Source: Chara braunii
Lineage: Eukaryota > Streptophyta > Charophyceae > Charales > Characeae
Assembly: GCA_003427395.1 (NCBI GenBank)
Contig: BFEA01000075.1
Coordinates: forward strand, 1,002,365 to 1,035,772
Direction of reading: 5' to 3'
Length of the DNA stretch: 33,408 bases
Shown: in pieces, positions 30,601 to 33,408 of the stretch
How positions within the stretch are numbered: position 1 is the stretch's first letter
How the letters are laid out: each line of letters starts with the position of its first letter
Made by a program: the position numbers and the translations under genes
The notes under the pieces: generated by a model
What the model was told of the DNA's origin: nothing
What the model saw: the letters and a program-made list of their open reading frames with translations, nothing else
The model's database searches: none

Positions 30601-31010
30601 GACCGGTCACAATCGCTCAAAAAAAAATCCTGTCTTGGGAAGTGCATCAGCAACCACATTATACATCATTTTTACAGTTTTGACTTCAAAGTCGTACGTG
30701 TCAATCATTTGAGTCCATCTCTTCAATTTATCATTATTCAGACTAGTATGAGTCTTTATCCGCTTTAGGGTCTCATGATGTGTGGGCACTTCCAATTCTC
30801 TACATAACAGCTAGTGTCTCCACTCTTTTAGGGCAGTATAAAGGGCATACAACTCTCTGTCGCTGGTAGAATTTGCAACCTTATCAGAATACATTATCCT
30901 ACGAAGATACTCTACAGGTATGAACGTACCATTTTCATCATGTTGTTGCAACACAGTGCCAATTCCATATTGACCAGTATCTATAGTGACAAAGAAGGTC
31001 TTAGAACTGC
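30601..31010 (-). pseudogene. Ty3/gypsy RNase H remnant
   Basis: TFFVTIDTGQYGIGTVLQQ corresponds to the TDAS-x-x-GIGAVLxQ block, with the first catalytic Asp kept. STSDRELYALYTALKEWRH holds the Glu block and is followed by a stop. VPTHHETLKRI replaces the TDH-x-x-L block, so the third catalytic Asp is His. LKRWTQMIDTYDFEVKT and NVVADALPKTG end the domain (NVVADALSR in most members). The reading frame is otherwise long, so decay is moderate. Confidence 0.85.
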
Positions 31011-31014
31011 CATT

Positions 31015-31452
31015 TCGTCAAAATGGACATCTTTTATTTTTTGAACGAAATTGAAACCGAGCTTTTTGGCCCAAAACTCGTCAAAATTTGTTGTTCCTGA
31101 GGGTCCGGCGTTTGTAAACCGCTGGACCCCCTGGCTGTACATGGACCTAGCTTGAGACCAGGTACCCCCAGGCAGTCCTGCCTGGAGGTGCATGGTCTCG
31201 AGCTAGGTCCGTATTCTACAACCGCTGGATCCCCTGGCTGTACATGGACCTAGCTTGAGACCAGGTACCTCCAGGCAGTCCTGCCTGGAGGTGCATGGTC
31301 TCGAGCTAGGTCCATGTACAGCCAGGGGGTTCAGCGTTTGTAGAACACTGGACCCTCAGGAACAACAAATTTTGACGAGTTTTCGGCCAAAAAACTCGGT
31401 TTCAATTTCGTTCAAAAAATAAAAAAATGTCCATTTTGACGAAATGGTCGTT
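31015..31452. mobile_element. Long-hairpin (foldback) element, copy 3, in gypsy pol
   Basis: 438 bp whose two halves are nearly complementary along their whole length (about 215 bp per arm). Ends are AACTGCCATTTCGTC and, as reverse complement, AACGACCATTTCGTC, flanked by TTAG (31011-31014 and 31453-31456). Excision with one TTAG restores DPTKTFFVTID in the host gypsy frame. The core has two tandem units of about 103 bp (from 31121 and 31224) with CTGGACCCCCTGGCTGTACA, GGACCTAGCTTGAGACCAGG and CCAGGCAGTCCTGCCTGG, each unit itself palindromic. There is no coding potential. A transcript would form a long double-stranded hairpin. Confidence 0.88.
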
Positions 31453-31456
31453 TTAG

Positions 31457-32260
31457 TGGGATCAACAACCTTTGAGGTAGGATAGTTAATTAGTTTACAT
31501 TTTAGTGTCCTAAACGCTTTCTCAACAACACTATCTCAGTTTCATAATAGTATATGATAATACATCATTCTATATTGCTACAATAATATTTTCATAGGTT
31601 TATCAATACAGGGAAGTTTGGTATAAACTTCTTATTGTAGGTAGCCAAAACCTATAATGAAAGACCTAATTTCTGTCACAGACTTAGGATGAGGTAAATC
31701 TTTGATTGCAACCCGTAGGTTCGGGCTGTAAACCATCTTTACTGATGACGTGGCCCAAAATAGAGTATCTTAAAATGACCCCCCCATTCACATTTCTTTC
31801 GATTTATTCCCAACTTGGTTCTCTCAACTTTTCAAATATCTTCTCCAGGTGTTCCTGATGCTCCTCTAATGTTTATTTGAACACGAGATGTAATCCCGGT
31901 AGACTACAACAAAATCCTCTGGCGATTCTTTGGACAGTTTATTCATGTATACTTGAAGTGTGGATGGTGTATTAGTTAGGTCAAACGGCATTATAGAAAA
32001 CCCAGCGTGTCCATTACGTATTCTGAAGGCAGTCTTATGCTTGTCTCACTCTGCAACCTTTATCTGATGGTAGCCAGATATAAGATGAATCTTAGTGAAC
32101 ATATTGCATTCTTGGACTATGTCAACCAGATCATCTATTATAGGCAGTGGCTCAACATTCTTCACTTTGATAGCATTCAAACCTTCATAGTCTATGCACG
32201 ATGCTTGTCCTGCTTTGAGTCTTTGGCAGGTTGGAAAATTTGAGTTCCCGTTGGTTGGTT
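31457..32260 (-). pseudogene. Ty3/gypsy reverse transcriptase remnant
   Basis: Reading leftward: CIDYEGLNAIKVKNVEPLPI (about 32205-32145), then TKIHLISGYHQIKVAE, where the motif A Asp (KIDL) has become His. A stop precedes DKHKTAFRIRNGHAGF, then come SIMPFDLTNTPSTLQVYMN and FVVVYRDYI, where YxDD has become YRDY. LGHVISKDGLQPEP (about 31760-31720) is the usual LGHVVS-x-x-GI block. Loss of two catalytic aspartates and several frameshifts confirm inactivity. The end, VVDPTKT, is separated from RNase H by the hairpin element. Confidence 0.88.
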
Positions 32261-32334
32261 ACTTGCAAAATCATGCCTTAGATTGACATTAACCCGACTG
32301 CAAGCATAAATATCAGTCTAATCCTCTAAGGGGC

Positions 32335-32610
32335 TAGGCTACCAGCCGGGCCGCCCGGGTCACCTTATTTTCCCAGGCGGCTGGCCGTGCAAGGACCAGG
32401 GAACGTCCCAGCCACAAAAAAAAAAGAAAAAAAAAACGAAAAAAAAATATGTTATGCAGAAAAGTAAACTGAACAACTTTTGCCTCAGGGTCGCATCCAA
32501 ATTCTTTACCAAATTTAAAATAAAAATTTAAATTATAAAATAAAATTTATTTTTTTATTTCTTTTTGGCCCGGCCGGGCAAGTGGACCCAGGTCACTCTG
32601 GTAACCTGGC
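32335..32610. mobile_element. hAT-like short element upstream of gypsy RT
   Basis: The ends TAGGCTACCAG and, as reverse complement, GCCAGGTTACCAG form a short inverted repeat. Flanks TAAGGGGC (32327-32334) and TGAGGGGC (32611-32618) match at 7 of 8 positions. The GC-rich left arm (CCGGGCCGCCCGGG), A-rich centre and AAATATGTTATGCAG-like block recall the element at 1123-1754. Exact ends are uncertain by about 2 bp. Confidence 0.5.
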
Positions 32611-32618
32611 TGAGGGGC

Positions 32619-33408
32619 GATTTAATACTAACTTTCGTATGTTTGATGACCTAACGACAAAGGAATGTCGTCCCTAGGGTGGTATTACTTCTAAGTATAT
32701 AGTAGTATGAATTCGAAAAAATGCACGAAAAATTGGGATTCTTGGGACATTTAATTTCATGCAAAATTGTAAATATTGAAAACCAGTCAGTTTTATCAAA
32801 ATTCCAATTATGGTTAGGCATTGGAATAAGCAGAGATTTAAGTTGCAGTGCGTCTGAGCCTCTTTTTCCCAATGCTGATGTTTGCCATACGCCAATTTAA
32901 GCCCAGACGGTGTGGCACATGATCTGCCTGGTGACACCAGTCTTTTTCTTCCGGTATGCAAGCTCCTAAGGATGCATCATGGAATGAAATAGCTGGGAAA
33001 CACACTCGTGGTTTTAACTTGACAACTTATGCAAGGTAGTAAGAAACGGAAACCTATGTTTAATCCAACTAATCCGGGATGGATAGGCGCCTTGCCATAA
33101 GGCCGATGACAAGGTTAGACTGGCACTGTCCTGGAATATAGTGGGGACAGTCGGTCTATGACACAGGCAATTGTCTTCATTATTGTTCTACATTAGACTA
33201 CATGTTCATTCTGTGGTTTTGAGTAGTGCTAGCGCCCACTATTCCTATGTGTACGCATTCAATATAGTACCTTTGGGCAACAATGACAACTAGTACAAAG
33301 CCACAATGAGTGTTGCAAGTAAGAAGTGTGTTACATAGCTCTCTTCTCATGCCTCACTAATGACTCATGCAAATAATCAGGTACTCACTTTCAGTCGCTT
33401 ATATAATA
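32619..33408. other. No recognisable gene
   Basis: Unassigned sequence upstream of the gypsy remnant in its orientation, where gag or protease might be expected. The minus-strand frames at 32651-32872 and 32674-32961 show no CCHC knuckle or DTG protease motif. Confidence 0.5.

Larger units (their letters stand above)
29300..32330 (-). mobile_element. Ty3/gypsy LTR retrotransposon pol remnant
   Basis: On the minus strand RT, RNase H and integrase follow in gypsy order, all with stops and frameshifts. A long-hairpin element, a poly(A) footprint and a hAT-like element interrupt it. No LTR, gag or protease is recognised; sequence beyond 32610 is unassigned. Confidence 0.88.

Overview
This is a eukaryotic nuclear window made almost entirely of old, nested repeats. 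I found no intact host gene, no rRNA, no functional tRNA and no bacterial-style operon. Long A/T homopolymers, (GT)n, (GA)n and GAA-rich purine tracts, poly(A)-ended short repeats and degenerate non-LTR, Penelope-like, Ty3/gypsy and Helitron remnants all point to a large, repeat-rich genome. A 66-bp fragment of mitochondrial cox2 keeps TGG at both tryptophans, so it reads correctly without RNA editing. Together with the Penelope-like reverse transcriptase this fits a green-lineage alga (a charophyte such as Chara would fit), but that assignment is inference.

Layout. 1-213 is a purine tract. 517-2400 holds a short-interspersed-repeat tail, a long-hairpin element (800-1785) split by a hAT-like element (1123-1754) that itself carries a SINE-like repeat, and a tRNA-related repeat. 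2455-4006 is a second tRNA-related repeat split by a 1.26-kb TIR element with a TTA duplication. 4008-7823 is a decayed LINE (endonuclease, reverse transcriptase, zinc-knuckle tail), followed by the cox2 fragment (8089-8154) and SINE-like copies. 9.8-15.4 kb carries minisatellites, poly(A) footprints and two TAA-flanked MITEs. 15.39-16.03 kb has a second long-hairpin element and a (TG)n/(CA)n inverted microsatellite. A frameshifted Penelope-like reverse transcriptase follows (16034-17515), then the C-terminal end of a PIF1/Helitron helicase (17843-18013).

From 18.7 to 25 kb there are further SINE-like copies, an inverted-repeat element, a 700-bp purine-rich tract, a complex of nested palindromes (21255-21757), a third tRNA-related repeat, a 113-bp MITE and a tRNA-like fragment. 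26-29.2 kb has more SINE-like copies and a second fragment of the same LINE type. 29.3-32.3 kb is a minus-strand Ty3/gypsy pol remnant, broken by a long-hairpin element (31015-31452), a poly(A) footprint (29624-29679) and a hAT-like element (32335-32610).

The main value of the window is as a record of nested insertions. In three cases the uninterrupted target can be recovered from another copy in the window or from the reading frame: 1123-1754, 2714-3974 and 31015-31452. These fix element ends and target-site duplications with some confidence. The best candidates for undescribed biology are the long-hairpin family with 4-bp duplications, the set of tracts that look like poly(A)-only retroinsertions, and the nested palindromes at 21.3-21.76 kb.
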